From: Actinomycetes bacterium
GTDB lineage: Bacteria > Actinomycetota > Acidimicrobiia > Acidimicrobiales > RAAP-2
Assembly (NCBI GenBank): GCA_021791145.1
Contig: JAJYXE010000054.1
Coordinates: 1 to 32,753 of the forward strand
DNA: 32,753 nt
Direction of reading: 5' to 3'
In this document: positions 1 to 11,321 of the stretch, piece by piece
Layout: every line of letters begins with the position of its first letter
Position numbering within the stretch: position 1 is the stretch's first letter
The notes under the pieces: generated by a model
The model's input: only the letters and a program-made list of their open reading frames with translations
Databases searched by the model: none
Told to the model about the DNA's origin: nothing
Made by a program: the position numbers and the translations under genes

Positions 1-360
1 TCAGGTGCCGGGCGTGGCGAGCTGACGCAGCTGCGCGCCGACGACTTCGAGCTTGGACCACGCCTTGCCGGCGAGCTCTCGGGCGGCACCGGGCAGGCGG
101 GCGCCCATGGGCGCGACCTGTGCGGAGACGCAGGAGCGCGTGCCGTCGAGCCACGCGGCGACCTGCCGGGTGCTGCCCGCGACTCCACTGCGCAGGAGGT
201 CGGCGCCTTCGCCGAGCAGCTCGTTGCGCGCGAGCTCGTGCCGCAGGACCTGGGCTCGCTGGAGGGCGAGGACGCCCAACCCGACCGCGACGTCGGCCGC
301 GTCGCGGGCACGCCTCGCCACCTCGGCTGCGATGTCGTCTGGCTGCTTGTCGTCGGGCAT
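1..360 (-). CDS. Small hypothetical protein, 119 aa
   Basis: The reading frame is open further upstream, but the ATG at 360 has a strong Shine-Dalgarno (GGAAGGAG, about 5 nt before it), so I start there; the stop is TGA at 1-3. The protein is Ala/Arg/Leu-rich, starts with an acidic polar stretch (MPDDKQPDD), and is then mostly helical-looking with no clear membrane segment. One Cys lies near residue 73. I recognise no family; a phasin-like or coiled helical cytoplasmic protein is possible from composition alone. It is divergent from the GT2 gene at 530. The upstream gap holds the only AT-rich patch of this part of the window. Confidence 0.6.
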   Translation of the reverse strand: MPDDKQPDDIAAEVARRARDAADVAVGLGVLALQRAQVLRHELARNELLGEGADLLRSGVAGSTRQVAAWLDGTRSCVSAQVAPMGARLPGAARELAGKAWSKLEVVGAQLRQLATPGT

Positions 361-427
361 GAAGACTCCTTCCCAGCGCGCTTGGCACTTGCGCCGACCC
401 ATTCGACACGTGCCGCTGTCTAGCTGC

Positions 428-454
428 TGTATACCACACGATAAACGATTGCAA
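428..454 (-). promoter_or_regulatory. Candidate promoter of the 119-aa gene
   Basis: On the minus strand TTGCAA (454-449) is followed after 15 nt by TATACA (433-428), in a locally AT-rich patch within very GC-rich DNA. Transcription from here would give a 5' UTR of about 60 nt carrying the Shine-Dalgarno of the gene ending at 1. The spacer is shorter than the usual 17 nt, so the -35 assignment is weak. Confidence 0.35.
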
Positions 455-513
455 GCGCCTCGGCCCACCGCCGCTGGCGCGTGCCTCCGGCGGACGTCGA
501 ACGCCCGGGGGAG

Positions 514-519
514 TAGCCT
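514..519 (+). promoter_or_regulatory. Candidate -10 box of GT2 gene
   Basis: TAGCCT fits TANNNT and lies 10 nt before ATG 530. A start site 6-7 nt downstream would leave only 3-4 nt of leader to ATG 530, or about 22 nt to ATG 548. No -35 match is visible. Confidence 0.4.
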
Positions 520-529
520 GCCTCTCCTG

Positions 530-3500
530 ATGGTGCAGGGGTCGACCATGGCGGCTCGGGCCCCGGCGGTCGTCGCCGTCGTGGTGACCACCGACCCGGG
601 GCCCTGGTTCGAGGAGACCCTCCAGGCGCTCGCAGCACAGGACTACGAGAACTTCTCGGTCCTGGTGCTCGTCTCGGGCGGCACCGTGGACCCGACGGAG
701 GTGGTCGCGCGCCGCCTCCCCGAGGCGTTCGTGCGCCGGCTCCCCGAAGGCTGCGGGTACGCCGCCGCGGTCGACGAGGCGCTCTCGATGGTCGAAGGGG
801 CGTCGTTCTTCCTCTTGTGCCACGACGACTGCGCGCCGGCACCGGACGCGGTGCACCTCATGGTCGAAGAGTCGTTCCGCTCGAACGCCGGGATCGTCTG
901 CCCGAAGATGGTCCACTGGGGCGACGCGCGGGTGCTCCTCCACGTGGGCCAGAGTGCGGACAAGACCGGGGCGGTGGTCGAGCGGGTCCAGGACGGCGAG
1001 ATCGACGCGGGCCAGCACGACGCGGTCCGCGACGTGTTCGTCGCCCCTGGGGGTTGCACGCTCGTCCGCGGCGACCTCCTCCGGGCGCTCGGGGGCTACG
1101 ACCCCGCGATCGTCGCGATGGGAGAGGACCTCGACCTCTCGTGGCGGGCCCACGTCGCCGGTGCACGCGTGGTCGTCGCACCTGCAGCGACGGCGCGCCA
1201 CCTCGAGCTCGTCGCGTCCGGGTCCCGCTCGGCGCCAAGGTCCGACGCGCCCTCCTTGCAGGGGCTCCAGCGGCGCCACGAGCTCGCCGCCGTCCTCACC
1301 TGCTACTCGTGGTCGCACCTCGTCCGGGTCGTGCCGCAGGCGCTCCTCCTCTCGCTCGGCGAAGTCGTGGTGGCGGTGCTCGTGGGCGACTTCCAAAGGG
1401 CGCGGGCGGTGCTCCACGCCTGGCGTTGGAACGTCGCGAGAGGCAGGGAGCTGCGTCGCCGACGAGCGGCGTTGGCCGCTGTGCGCGCGCTCGGCGACGC
1501 AGACGTTCGGAGCCTGCAGGTGCGAGGGAGCGCGCGGCTGTCGACGTACGCGTCGCGGCTCACCCACGAGGGGATCGACGTCGCGCACGGGCTGGGGGCG
1601 AGGCGTGCCGCGGCCGGCGCCGGTGGGAAGGCCCGGCACGACGGGGTTGCTCGGACGCCGGAGCCCGCGAGCTCCGCGCGTCCCGGTTCCGCCGGGGACG
1701 GCGAGCGCAGCGGTCTCGCCGAGCTCGACACCCCGGGTCGCCGGGGAAGGTGGAGCGGGCATGCGGGCTCTGGGGGGATCCTCTCGTCAGGCCGGTCGAG
1801 GCTCGTGGCTGGTCTCATCGCCGCCGTCGTCCTGGTCTTCGGCTCCCGAGGGCTCCTCGGCGTCCCCACGCCCCTGCTCGGACAGTTCGCGCCCTTCTCC
1901 TCGTGGACCGCCCTGTGGCACCGGTTCTTCTCGTCGTGGCAGCCCGCGGGCACCGGTTCGCACGCGCCGTCGAGCCCGGCGTTCGGGTTCCTCGCGATCG
2001 CCGGAACGGCGCTCCTCGGACGAAGCGGCCTCCTCCAGCAGGTGGTCGTGCTGGCATGCTTCCCCCTCGGCGCATGGGGGATGTCCCGTCTGATCAGGCC
2101 GTTCGCGTCCGCGCGCGCGAGGTTCACCGCGGCGATCACCTACCTCGCACTGCCCCTCGCCGTCGACGCGCTCGCGCGCGGCCGCCTGGACGGCCTCGTC
2201 GCGTACGCCGTCACCCCCTGGGTCGTGCTGCAGCTCGCGGGGGCGACCCGGCTCGACCCCTTCGACGCGTCACCCGGAGCCCCCGGGGGTGGCGCGCGCT
2301 TGGAGCCGAGCGCGAGGGCGACGGTCCCCGCCGCCTCGCCCCCCTGGCGCCGGTCCGTCGCCGGACGGCTGCTCGCGCTCGGCGCGCTCGAGGCGGTGGC
2401 GATGGCGTTCGCACCGGCGATGGTCCTCGTGGTCCTGGTCGCCGGCCTCGGGATCGCCGGCGGGTCGCTGGTCGCGGGCGGGGCCCGACGAGCGGCACGA
2501 GCCCCCGCGTTCGCCGTCGGGGGCACCTTGGTCGCCGCCGTCCTCTGCATGCCCTGGGTCCTTGCGACCGTGCTGGCCGGCCACGGGGCGCTCGAGGTGC
2601 TCGGGCTCGCAACCAACCCGGTCTCGTCTCCGGGCTGGGGAGGGTTGCTGCGGATGGCGGTGGGGCCCGTCGGAGGCTCGCCGCTCGGCTGGTTGCTCCT
2701 TGCCGCGGCGGTCCCCGCGCTCCTGGTCGCGCGCGGTGTGCGCCTCGAATGGGCGATCCGGCTCTGGGCGATCGCGATCCCGGCGTGGCTCCTCGCGCTC
2801 GTCGCCGTCAAGGGTTGGGCGGTTCCGTTCGCGCCGTCGGTCGACGTTCTCCTCGCGCCCGCCGCGGTCGCAGTAGCCGGGGCGGTCGGTCTCGGGGTTG
2901 CCGCCTTCGAGACCGATCTCGCAGGGCACAGGTTCGGCTGGCGCCAAGGGGTCGCCGCGCTCTCGATCGCGGCCATCGCGGTCGGCATGCTGCCGACGGT
3001 GGCGGAGGCGGCCGGCGGCAGATGGGGACTGCCGTCCTCTGGGTACCAGTCCGCCGCCGGGTTCCCCGCCGCGCGCCGCGCGTCCGGCGGGTACCGCGTG
3101 CTCTGGCTCGGCGACCCCCGGGCGCTGCCCTCCGGCGGCTGGAGCATCGGACCGGGGCTCGCCTACGCGACGTCGAGCGACGGCACACCGACCTTCCTCG
3201 ACCTCTGGCCACCTGCGTCCGCTGGCCCCGCGCAGCGTCTGGCGAGCGGGGTCCGCGCGGCGATGCGCGGAGAGACGGTGCAACTGGGCCGGGTGCTCGA
3301 AGCCGCACAGGTGCGCTACGTCGTGGTGGCGACGTCGCTCGCGCCACACGTACCGGGATCCGGCGGTATGCCGGCATATCCGGCGCCGAGCGGGCTCATG
3401 GCCGCGCTCGCCCGTCAGGAGGACCTTCGTACAGTGCCGATGAGCTACGGCGGGCTCACGGTCTTCGACAACACCGCGTTCGCCTCCCCCGCGCGCGCAC

Positions 3501-3832
3501 CGGCGGTGGGTGCGCCGCGGGCCGCGGGCTCTTTGGGAGTGCTGGACCCGCTCGGCGCGGCGCTGGAGCTCTGCGCATGGGCGGCGGTGGCCGCGGCGCT
3601 CCTCGGACGGCGACGCTGGCTCGATTGGTGGTGGCGGCCGCTCGTGGGCGTCCGCAGGAGGTGGTGTGCGCGCCGCCAGGGGGGCGTCCAAGCGGGGCCG
3701 GACGCGAGCCTCCGCGGGGACGGCGGGCCCGTTTCGGACGCGTCTGCCGTCCCCGAGCTGGTCGGCGCCGGCGCTGCGCGGGACGCCGAGGGGCCGCGGC
3801 CTCCCGGACGAGACCTGCCGGGGAAAGGGTGA
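530..3832 (+). CDS. GT2 family membrane glycosyltransferase (about 1100 aa)
   Basis: An N-terminal GT2 (GT-A fold) catalytic domain covers about residues 5-260: a VVAVVVTT strand, a CHDD acidic motif near residue 99, PGGCTLVRGDLL, and GEDLDLSWR near residue 200, the usual acceptor/catalytic acidic region. A charged low-complexity linker (about 345-415) follows. Then come about nine hydrophobic segments from residue 424 to 830, an extracytoplasmic-looking domain, and a last membrane helix near 1010-1026. This GT2 plus polytopic C-terminus arrangement is well known in actinomycetes, usually next to a DUF5719 gene as here. Substrate unknown; a cell-wall or surface glycan is likely. ATG 548 (AGGGG seven nt upstream) is an alternative start. 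The stop overlaps the next gene's GTG by 4 nt (GTGA), so the two are probably translationally coupled. Confidence 0.88.
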   Translation: MVQGSTMAARAPAVVAVVVTTDPGPWFEETLQALAAQDYENFSVLVLVSGGTVDPTEVVARRLPEAFVRRLPEGCGYAAAVDEALSMVEGASFFLLCHDDCAPAPDAVHLMVEESFRSNAGIVCPKMVHWGDARVLLHVGQSADKTGAVVERVQDGEIDAGQHDAVRDVFVAPGGCTLVRGDLLRALGGYDPAIVAMGEDLDLSWRAHVAGARVVVAPAATARHLELVASGSRSAPRSDAPSLQGLQRRHELAAVLTCYSWSHLVRVVPQALLLSLGEVVVAVLVGDFQRARAVLHAWRWNVARGRELRRRRAALAAVRALGDADVRSLQVRGSARLSTYASRLTHEGIDVAHGLGARRAAAGAGGKARHDGVARTPEPASSARPGSAGDGERSGLAELDTPGRRGRWSGHAGSGGILSSGRSRLVAGLIAAVVLVFGSRGLLGVPTPLLGQFAPFSSWTALWHRFFSSWQPAGTGSHAPSSPAFGFLAIAGTALLGRSGLLQQVVVLACFPLGAWGMSRLIRPFASARARFTAAITYLALPLAVDALARGRLDGLVAYAVTPWVVLQLAGATRLDPFDASPGAPGGGARLEPSARATVPAASPPWRRSVAGRLLALGALEAVAMAFAPAMVLVVLVAGLGIAGGSLVAGGARRAARAPAFAVGGTLVAAVLCMPWVLATVLAGHGALEVLGLATNPVSSPGWGGLLRMAVGPVGGSPLGWLLLAAAVPALLVARGVRLEWAIRLWAIAIPAWLLALVAVKGWAVPFAPSVDVLLAPAAVAVAGAVGLGVAAFETDLAGHRFGWRQGVAALSIAAIAVGMLPTVAEAAGGRWGLPSSGYQSAAGFPAARRASGGYRVLWLGDPRALPSGGWSIGPGLAYATSSDGTPTFLDLWPPASAGPAQRLASGVRAAMRGETVQLGRVLEAAQVRYVVVATSLAPHVPGSGGMPAYPAPSGLMAALARQEDLRTVPMSYGGLTVFDNTAFASPARAPAVGAPRAAGSLGVLDPLGAALELCAWAAVAAALLGRRRWLDWWWRPLVGVRRRWCARRQGGVQAGPDASLRGDGGPVSDASAVPELVGAGAARDAEGPRPPGRDLPGKG

Positions 3833-5337
3833 CCTTCGCTTCGTGGCGCCGAAGGGGAGGCGGGCGCCGGCGCGTGTGCGCGCTCAGCCTCCTCGGCGCC
3901 GCGGTCGCGACCGGCGGCGTCCTCGGCACGCTCGCGGCGCGCCAGGCGCCTCGGACGACGCTGCAGCCGGCCGCGCTTGCAGCCGAGTCGGCCCCTGTGG
4001 GATCGGCGTCGTCGAGCTGGTACTGCCCGGGAGCCCCAGGGCCCGCCGCGAGGGAGGGAGCGACGCGCCTCCTCCTCGTGAACGCCGCAGCGAGAACCGT
4101 GGGGGTGACGCTGGCCGTCGTGGACTCAGGCGGGGTGCAGCGCTCCGAAGCCCTGCGGCTCGGGTCGCATACGCAGGCGGACCTCTCTCCGGGCCAGCTC
4201 GTCGACGGCGCCTGGCTCGCCGCCCGCATCGAGGTGTCGGGCGGTGCGGTGACGGCGACCGAGCTCTTCGCCGGACGCGCCGGGCGCGCCGTCGCGCCGT
4301 GCGCGTCCGAGGTCTCGTCGCGTTGGTACTTCGCGTCGGGCTCGACCGCCGAGGGAAGTTCGTTGCGGGTGGCCCTGTCGAACCCGACGCCGAACCTCGC
4401 GGTCGTGGACCTCTCGTTCGTCACCTCCTCGGGCTACGCAGCGCCGTCGCCGTTCCAGGGGCTCGTCGTCTCGCCCTGGACCATGCGCATGGTCACAATC
4501 GGCACCTACGTGCAGGACCAGGCATCGGTCGCGACCGAAGTCGCCGCGCGCTCGGGGGCAGTCGTCGCCGGCGAGCTCCAGCTCTACGGCCCCCGCGGCG
4601 TCGCCGGGGTGGCCCTCACGCTCGGCGTCCCTTCGCCTTCCACGCGCTGGGAGGTCCCGAGCGCAGAGGACGCCACCGGTGGCGCCTCCGAGCTCGTGGT
4701 GCTCAACCCGTCGGCGAGCAGCGAGCACGTCGCCGTCGGCGTGCGGATGGCTTCTGGCCCGGTCGAGCCCTTCACCGAGGTGCTTGGACCCCAGAGCCTC
4801 TGGACGCTGCCGACGAGCCGGGAGCTGCGGATCGCGACCCAGGAGGGTTACTCGCTCCAGGTGCACGCGTCCGGAGCCGGCGTGGTCGTCGCGAGGCTCG
4901 GTGCAGGTGCGCCCCGAGGCCCCGCCGCCTGGTGGGCGGAGGACGTGTCGGTCAGCAGCGTCCAGACGAGCGCCTCCCACAGGTGGGTGGTCGCGAGCCT
5001 CCCCGCAGCGGTGCCAGCCCGCGGACGCCCGTCCGCGGCGCGAGCGGCACCGACGAAGGCCGCCGCCGCGTCGCCGACGAAGTCCGCCGGCGTCTCGCCG
5101 CCGACGCTGGTGCTCGAGAACCCGGGACGGCGGGCGCTGCGCGTCGAGGTCGCGTCGTGGCTGGGGGCGAGCCGTTCCTCCCATGCCGTCGAGGTGCCGG
5201 CGCTCGGGACCGCCAGGTTGGCGGCGCCGAGCGGCCCGGCGTTCGTCCAGGCCGACGGCCCGCTCGCCGTCGTGGGGGATGCTTCGCCTGCAGGCACCAG
5301 CGGGGTCGTGGCGATCCCTGCGATACCGCTGGGCTGA
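3829..5337 (+). CDS. DUF5719 family exported/anchored protein
   Basis: GTG 3829 overlaps the GT2 stop (GTGA) and has GGGGAAAGG just upstream. The 502-aa product begins with an Arg-rich n-region and one hydrophobic stretch (about residues 17-35), a signal peptide or signal anchor, followed by an Ala/Gln-rich segment. The rest is beta-rich with recurring units (SSWYCPGAPG, SRWYFASGST, TRWEVPSAED, HRWVVASLP): an aromatic 'W-Y/E-V/F' start, then a run of short strands with N-P turns. This is typical of DUF5719 proteins encoded beside GT2 enzymes. An Ala/Pro/Lys-rich insert lies near residues 397-422. Function is unknown; the pairing suggests a periplasmic partner of the glycosyltransferase. Confidence 0.8.
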   Translation: MTFASWRRRGGGRRRVCALSLLGAAVATGGVLGTLAARQAPRTTLQPAALAAESAPVGSASSSWYCPGAPGPAAREGATRLLLVNAAARTVGVTLAVVDSGGVQRSEALRLGSHTQADLSPGQLVDGAWLAARIEVSGGAVTATELFAGRAGRAVAPCASEVSSRWYFASGSTAEGSSLRVALSNPTPNLAVVDLSFVTSSGYAAPSPFQGLVVSPWTMRMVTIGTYVQDQASVATEVAARSGAVVAGELQLYGPRGVAGVALTLGVPSPSTRWEVPSAEDATGGASELVVLNPSASSEHVAVGVRMASGPVEPFTEVLGPQSLWTLPTSRELRIATQEGYSLQVHASGAGVVVARLGAGAPRGPAAWWAEDVSVSSVQTSASHRWVVASLPAAVPARGRPSAARAAPTKAAAASPTKSAGVSPPTLVLENPGRRALRVEVASWLGASRSSHAVEVPALGTARLAAPSGPAFVQADGPLAVVGDASPAGTSGVVAIPAIPLG

Positions 5338-5365
5338 CCCCGGCTCTCGCGGCGGAGGCTGGGGC

Positions 5366-5379
5366 CGGGCCCGGGCCCG
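5366..5379. terminator. GC-rich palindrome at convergent DUF5719/ftsH junction
   Basis: CGGGCCCGGGCCCG is a perfect 14-bp palindrome in the 71-bp gap between the convergent stops at 5337 and 5409. There is no T-tract. It may act as a bidirectional hairpin terminator, but the assignment is from position and symmetry only. Confidence 0.35.
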
Positions 5380-5408
5380 CCGAGGGCTCGCTCGGTCTCA
5401 GCCGCTGG

Positions 5409-7595
<2,187 letters not shown>

Positions 7596-7601
7596 CGGGC
7601 C

Positions 7602-7607
7602 ATGCTA
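7602..7607 (-). promoter_or_regulatory. -10 box of leaderless ftsH promoter
   Basis: TAGCAT on the minus strand (7607 to 7602), then 6 nt (GGCCCG), then GTG 7595. A -10 at this distance puts transcription start on the start codon. There is no Shine-Dalgarno and no clear -35. Confidence 0.6.
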
Positions 7608-7706
7608 TTCGGCCGTTGCCTCCGTCGGTGACCGGGGGCCGAAGCGGCGGGGCGCGCCAGGGTGGGGCGCTCTGCGGCGCGAGGCCGCGGCGATCGGGTG
7701 CGGGGA

Positions 7707-7712
7707 TAACGT
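7707..7712 (+). promoter_or_regulatory. -10 box of leaderless CPBP-gene promoter
   Basis: TAACGT, then 6 nt (GGCTCG), then ATG 7719. The geometry matches the divergent ftsH promoter. No Shine-Dalgarno lies in front of the ATG. Confidence 0.6.
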
Positions 7713-7718
7713 GGCTCG

Positions 7719-8780
7719 ATGGCGCGCCACGGCGAGACCGAGCACGGCTCGGCTGGTCCGGGCGCGACGCCTATGTCGCCCGCTGGCGATGAGGGAGCGA
7801 GCGACGCGCGCAAGGCGCCGGTCGGGCCTCCCGCCTACCCGCCTCCCGCCTACCCGCCGCCGGCTCCCAACCGGGAGCCCGGCGAGCAGTCTTTTCCGCC
7901 CTACGGTGCGCTCCATTTCCGCGACGAGCACGAAGAGCGCGTGCCCTCTGGGAGCGGCCGGCCCGTCCCCCCTCCTTCGGGCGACGGGCAGCGCTTCTTC
8001 GACAGGCCCGGGACGCCCCCGGCGACCAAGCGAATTGCCGGTTTCTGGCTGGTCATGGGCTTCGCCGGGTTCGCCCTCGGAGAGGTCGTCGGCTCGATCT
8101 TCGTCGCCGTCGCTGCCGCCGCGGCCGGAGAGAGCGGCCAGCTCGGCAAGTTCGCCTCCATGGCCTCGCCGCCCGAGTGGTACGTCGGCACGTCGCTCGT
8201 CGGCCTGTGGGTGGGGTTCTTCCTCGGCCCGTGGGTCGCGAGCAAGGCCCGGGGAACCGGCAGGTTCCTTCGCGACCTGGGTGTGCGGTTCCGGCTCGTC
8301 GACCTCGCCGGAATCCCGATCGGCATCGGCGGGCAGCTGGTGCTCGACGCGCTGTACGCGCCCTTCCTGCCGCAGTTGAAGCACTTCACAGCACCGACTC
8401 AGAAGCTCGTCGGTGCCGCGCACGGGTGGGGGTACCTCGTCATCGCGATCCTCATCGTGTGCGGCGCGCCGTTCTTCGAGGAGATCTTGTTCCGCGGAGT
8501 CGCGTTGAAGGCTCTGGCGAGGCTCTTCGCCCCCGCGACGGCAGAGCCGACCCGTCGGCGAGCGGTGGCGGTCGTCGGTGCCGTCGTGGTCGACGGCATC
8601 CTGTTCGGCCTCGCCCACTGGGAGCTGTACCAGTTCGCCGGGCTCGCCGTCTTCGGGATGGCGCTCGCGGCGGTGAGCTACAAGACCGGCCGGCTCGGGA
8701 TGAACATGGTCGCGCACGCGTCGTTCAACTTGGTCGCCGTGCTCGCCCTCGTCGCCACCTCGGGCGGTCTCGCCCACTGA
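7719..8780 (+). CDS. CPBP family intramembrane glutamic protease
   Basis: The 353-aa polytopic membrane protein has the three CPBP (Abi/Rce1-like) motifs: EEILFR at residues 254-259, FGLAH with His near 300, and HASFN at 333-337. These supply the catalytic Glu, His and His/Asn for intramembrane proteolysis of prenylated or membrane substrates. About 105 residues before TM1 form a cytoplasmic Pro-rich tail with a repeated PPAYP unit. The start is ATG 7719 behind a -10 box at leaderless distance. It heads a co-directional run reaching to yceH at 14783. The natural substrate cannot be told from sequence. Confidence 0.85.
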   Translation: MARHGETEHGSAGPGATPMSPAGDEGASDARKAPVGPPAYPPPAYPPPAPNREPGEQSFPPYGALHFRDEHEERVPSGSGRPVPPPSGDGQRFFDRPGTPPATKRIAGFWLVMGFAGFALGEVVGSIFVAVAAAAAGESGQLGKFASMASPPEWYVGTSLVGLWVGFFLGPWVASKARGTGRFLRDLGVRFRLVDLAGIPIGIGGQLVLDALYAPFLPQLKHFTAPTQKLVGAAHGWGYLVIAILIVCGAPFFEEILFRGVALKALARLFAPATAEPTRRRAVAVVGAVVVDGILFGLAHWELYQFAGLAVFGMALAAVSYKTGRLGMNMVAHASFNLVAVLALVATSGGLAH

Positions 8781-8800
8781 GCCCGAAGGCCGAGCGGTCG

Positions 8801-11314
8801 GTGGCAGCGGAGCGCCCCAGAGATTTGCCGCCGGGGCCGGAGCCGCCGGGCGCGGAGCCGCCGGGGCCGGGGCCACCGGACGCGGAGCCGCCGGGGTGGT
8901 GGCAGCCCGGAGAGCGACGGGAGGCCGAAGCCGCGCCGATGCGTCCGAGGAGCGGGTGGCTCGCCCGGCAGGCTCCGAAGCTCGCGACCGCGGCGGCGGT
9001 CGTGGGCGTCCTCGCCGTGGTGCTCTGGCAGCTCCATCTGCCGATGCTCTTCACGGACACGGCGACGACGGGCGGCGACACCGGCGCCCACTACATGATG
9101 CCGTCGCTGTTCGACACCATCCTCTTCCCGCGCCTCACCGGCTGGGACCCCGGTTGGTTCGACGGCTATCCCGCGTACACCTTCTACTTCGTCCTCCCCG
9201 ACGTCCTGGTCGCCCTCGCCTCGCACGTCGTCGGCTACGACGTCGCGTTCAAGCTCGGGACGGTGCTCGGGTCGGTCCTCCTGCCCGTCGCGGCGTGGGC
9301 GCTCGGCCGGCTCTTCGGGTTGCGCGCGCCTCTGCCCGCAGCGCTCGCCGCCGCGACGCTCCCGTTCCTCTTCGATCCCACGTGGACGATCTACGGGGGG
9401 AACCTCTTCTCGACTCTCGCGGGGGAGTACTCCTACTCGCTGTCGGTGGCGCTCCTGCTCTTCTTCCTCGGCCTGTTCGCCCAGGGCGTGCGCACCGGGA
9501 GGCACCGCGCGTGGGCGGCGCTCGCGCTCGCGGCGTGCGTCCTTGCGCACGTCGTCCCGGCGTTGCTCGGGATCGCGGGCGCGGTCGTCCTCACCGGGGT
9601 GGAGCTGCTTCCCGGCAGGTCCCGCCTCTCCGACGACGACCTGCCCGAGCCGGTTCGCAGCCGCAGGGCGACGCTGTGGTGGGCCGCCTCCACGGTCGGG
9701 CTCGGGCTCCTCTGCTCGGCGTGGTGGCTCGTCCCCTTCGGGCTTCGCAACGCCTACTCGACGTCGATGAACTACACGAAGGTGACCGCCTACGTGTCGA
9801 TCTTCTTCCCGCGCGCGGACCTCTGGGCGCTCGTGCTGGCCGGCGTCGCCCTGGTGGTCGCCGTGCTGACGCGCAGCCGCTTCGGTCTCGTCGTCGCCGC
9901 GCTGGGCGGCATCTCGGCGCTGGTCGTCGTCGTCGATCCGCTGCGCGCCCTCTACAACGTCCGGTTCCTGCCGCTGTGGTTCCTCTGCGTCTACTTGATG
10001 GCGGGATGGGTCGTCGGCAGGGCGGTCGTGGCCGGTGCTCGCGCGCTCCGCCGAAAGCGGCTGCTGCACTGGGTGGGCCGGCAGGCGGGCGGTTCGGCTC
10101 ACCGTGCGCCGCCGCGCCTTGCCCCGTGGGCGCCAGGCGCGGTCGGAGGGTCCCTCGTCGTCCTCGCTGCGGCGGTCGTCGCCGTCGTGCCGCCCTTCGT
10201 GCCTGCGGTCGCGTCCGTCCTGCCGGAGATCGGCATCCAGCCCGGGGTGAACCAGGTGAGCGCGTGGGCCCGGTGGAACTACTCGGGCTACCAGCACAAG
10301 GCCGCCTACCCCGAGTACCGCGCGCTGATGCGGCTCATGGGCCGCATCGGCCACACGCACGGGTGCGGGCGCGCGATGTGGGAGTACACAGCCGACGAGA
10401 ACCGGTTCGGCACGCCCGAAGCGCTCATGCTCCTGCCGTACTGGACGCACGGCTGCGTCGACTCGATGGAAGGGCTCGTCTTCGAGTCCTCTGCGACGAC
10501 GCCCTACCACTTCTTGAACCAGGCGGAGCTGTCCACATCCCCGTCGGAGGCGGTGGTCGGCCTGCCCTACGGGCCGGTCACAGTGCGCCTCGGCGTCCGT
10601 CACCTCCAGCTGCTCGGGGTGCGCTACCTCATGGCGTTCAGCACACAGGTCGTGCAGGAGGCCTCGACGGATCCCGCGCTCCGGCTCGTCGCGACGAGCG
10701 GGCCGTGGCGTTCGACGTACGAAGGCGAGCGCGTGGCGACGACCTGGAGGATCTACGAGGTGGCGGGATCTCGGATCGTGACGCCGTTGGCGAAGCTGCC
10801 GGCGGTCCTCACGGGCGTGGGCCAGGGACAGACAACATGGCTGGGACGGATCCGCCCGGACGGCACGATGGCAGAAGGCCCCTCGCTGCGGTGGTACCTG
10901 GACCCGGCTGCGTGGGGGACCGAGCTCGTCGCGGGCGGACCGCCCCGCTGGCCGCGTGTCGCCGCCGCGCGTGCCGCCGACCCCCCTTCCCTACCCGTGC
11001 GGCCGACCCGGGTCTCTCAGGTGCGTGTCGAGCCGGAGTCGGTCAGCTTCGACGTCGCGGCCCTCGGCCGGCCGGTGCTCGTGAAGGTCTCCTACTTCCC
11101 GAACTGGCACGTGCGCGGCGCCGAAGGCCCGTGGCGAGCCACGCCGAACCTCATGGTGGTCGTGCCGACGCGCCATCACGTGGTCCTCACGTACGGCGCC
11201 ACGGGCGTGACAGCGCTGGGCGACCTCGCGACCCTGGCAGGGGGTGGCGTGCTGGTGCTGCTGCTCGTCGTGTGGATCCTCCAGAGGACCCGTGCGCGCC
11301 CGCGGATAGGCTGA
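8801..11314 (+). CDS. PTPS-related polytopic membrane protein, probable GT-C-type
   Basis: A large multi-spanning protein of the kind annotated as '6-pyruvoyl-tetrahydropterin synthase-related' membrane protein in actinomycetes; that name is historical and the fold resembles GT-C glycosyltransferases. After TM1 comes an extracytoplasmic loop with GGDTGAHYMMP (about residues 91-101) and GWDPGWFDGYPAYTFYF, then about ten hydrophobic segments. A large outer domain follows (about residue 470 on, with W/Y-rich stretches), and a final helix sits near the C-terminus. The start is uncertain. GTG 8801 includes a Pro-rich N-terminus made of PEPPG-like repeats; ATG 8939 gives 791 aa and begins just before TM1. 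I see no good Shine-Dalgarno for either. It probably builds or modifies a mannose-containing surface polymer, given manB next door. Confidence 0.78.
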   Translation: MAAERPRDLPPGPEPPGAEPPGPGPPDAEPPGWWQPGERREAEAAPMRPRSGWLARQAPKLATAAAVVGVLAVVLWQLHLPMLFTDTATTGGDTGAHYMMPSLFDTILFPRLTGWDPGWFDGYPAYTFYFVLPDVLVALASHVVGYDVAFKLGTVLGSVLLPVAAWALGRLFGLRAPLPAALAAATLPFLFDPTWTIYGGNLFSTLAGEYSYSLSVALLLFFLGLFAQGVRTGRHRAWAALALAACVLAHVVPALLGIAGAVVLTGVELLPGRSRLSDDDLPEPVRSRRATLWWAASTVGLGLLCSAWWLVPFGLRNAYSTSMNYTKVTAYVSIFFPRADLWALVLAGVALVVAVLTRSRFGLVVAALGGISALVVVVDPLRALYNVRFLPLWFLCVYLMAGWVVGRAVVAGARALRRKRLLHWVGRQAGGSAHRAPPRLAPWAPGAVGGSLVVLAAAVVAVVPPFVPAVASVLPEIGIQPGVNQVSAWARWNYSGYQHKAAYPEYRALMRLMGRIGHTHGCGRAMWEYTADENRFGTPEALMLLPYWTHGCVDSMEGLVFESSATTPYHFLNQAELSTSPSEAVVGLPYGPVTVRLGVRHLQLLGVRYLMAFSTQVVQEASTDPALRLVATSGPWRSTYEGERVATTWRIYEVAGSRIVTPLAKLPAVLTGVGQGQTTWLGRIRPDGTMAEGPSLRWYLDPAAWGTELVAGGPPRWPRVAAARAADPPSLPVRPTRVSQVRVEPESVSFDVAALGRPVLVKVSYFPNWHVRGAEGPWRATPNLMVVVPTRHHVVLTYGATGVTALGDLATLAGGGVLVLLLVVWILQRTRARPRIG
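8835..8896 (+). repeat. Degenerate 15-bp repeat encoding PEPPG-like units
   Basis: About four imperfect 15-bp copies built on 'gagccgccggggccg' encode PEPPG/AEPPG/GPGPPD/AEPPG, if translation of the PTPS-related gene starts at GTG 8801. If the real start is ATG 8939 the repeat is untranslated intergenic DNA after the CPBP gene. Confidence 0.6.
11307..11312 (+). promoter_or_regulatory. Candidate internal -10 box before manB
   Basis: TAGGCT, 9 nt before ATG 11322, overlapping the end of the upstream gene. manB has no visible Shine-Dalgarno, so a near-leaderless internal promoter is plausible, as is simple read-through. Confidence 0.35.
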
Positions 11315-11321
11315 CCGGTCC

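Noticed and set aside
817..3828. Long open frame running into the DUF5719 gene from inside the GT2 gene
   Set aside because: It overlaps the well-supported GT2 coding region in another frame; its Arg/Gly-rich product is a GC-rich shadow. Only the part from GTG 3829 looks like a protein.
8678..10603. 641-aa minus-strand open frame antisense to the PTPS-related gene
   Set aside because: Composition (Arg, Glu, Asp, His, Gly) is that of a high-GC antisense shadow; no motif or promoter supports it.
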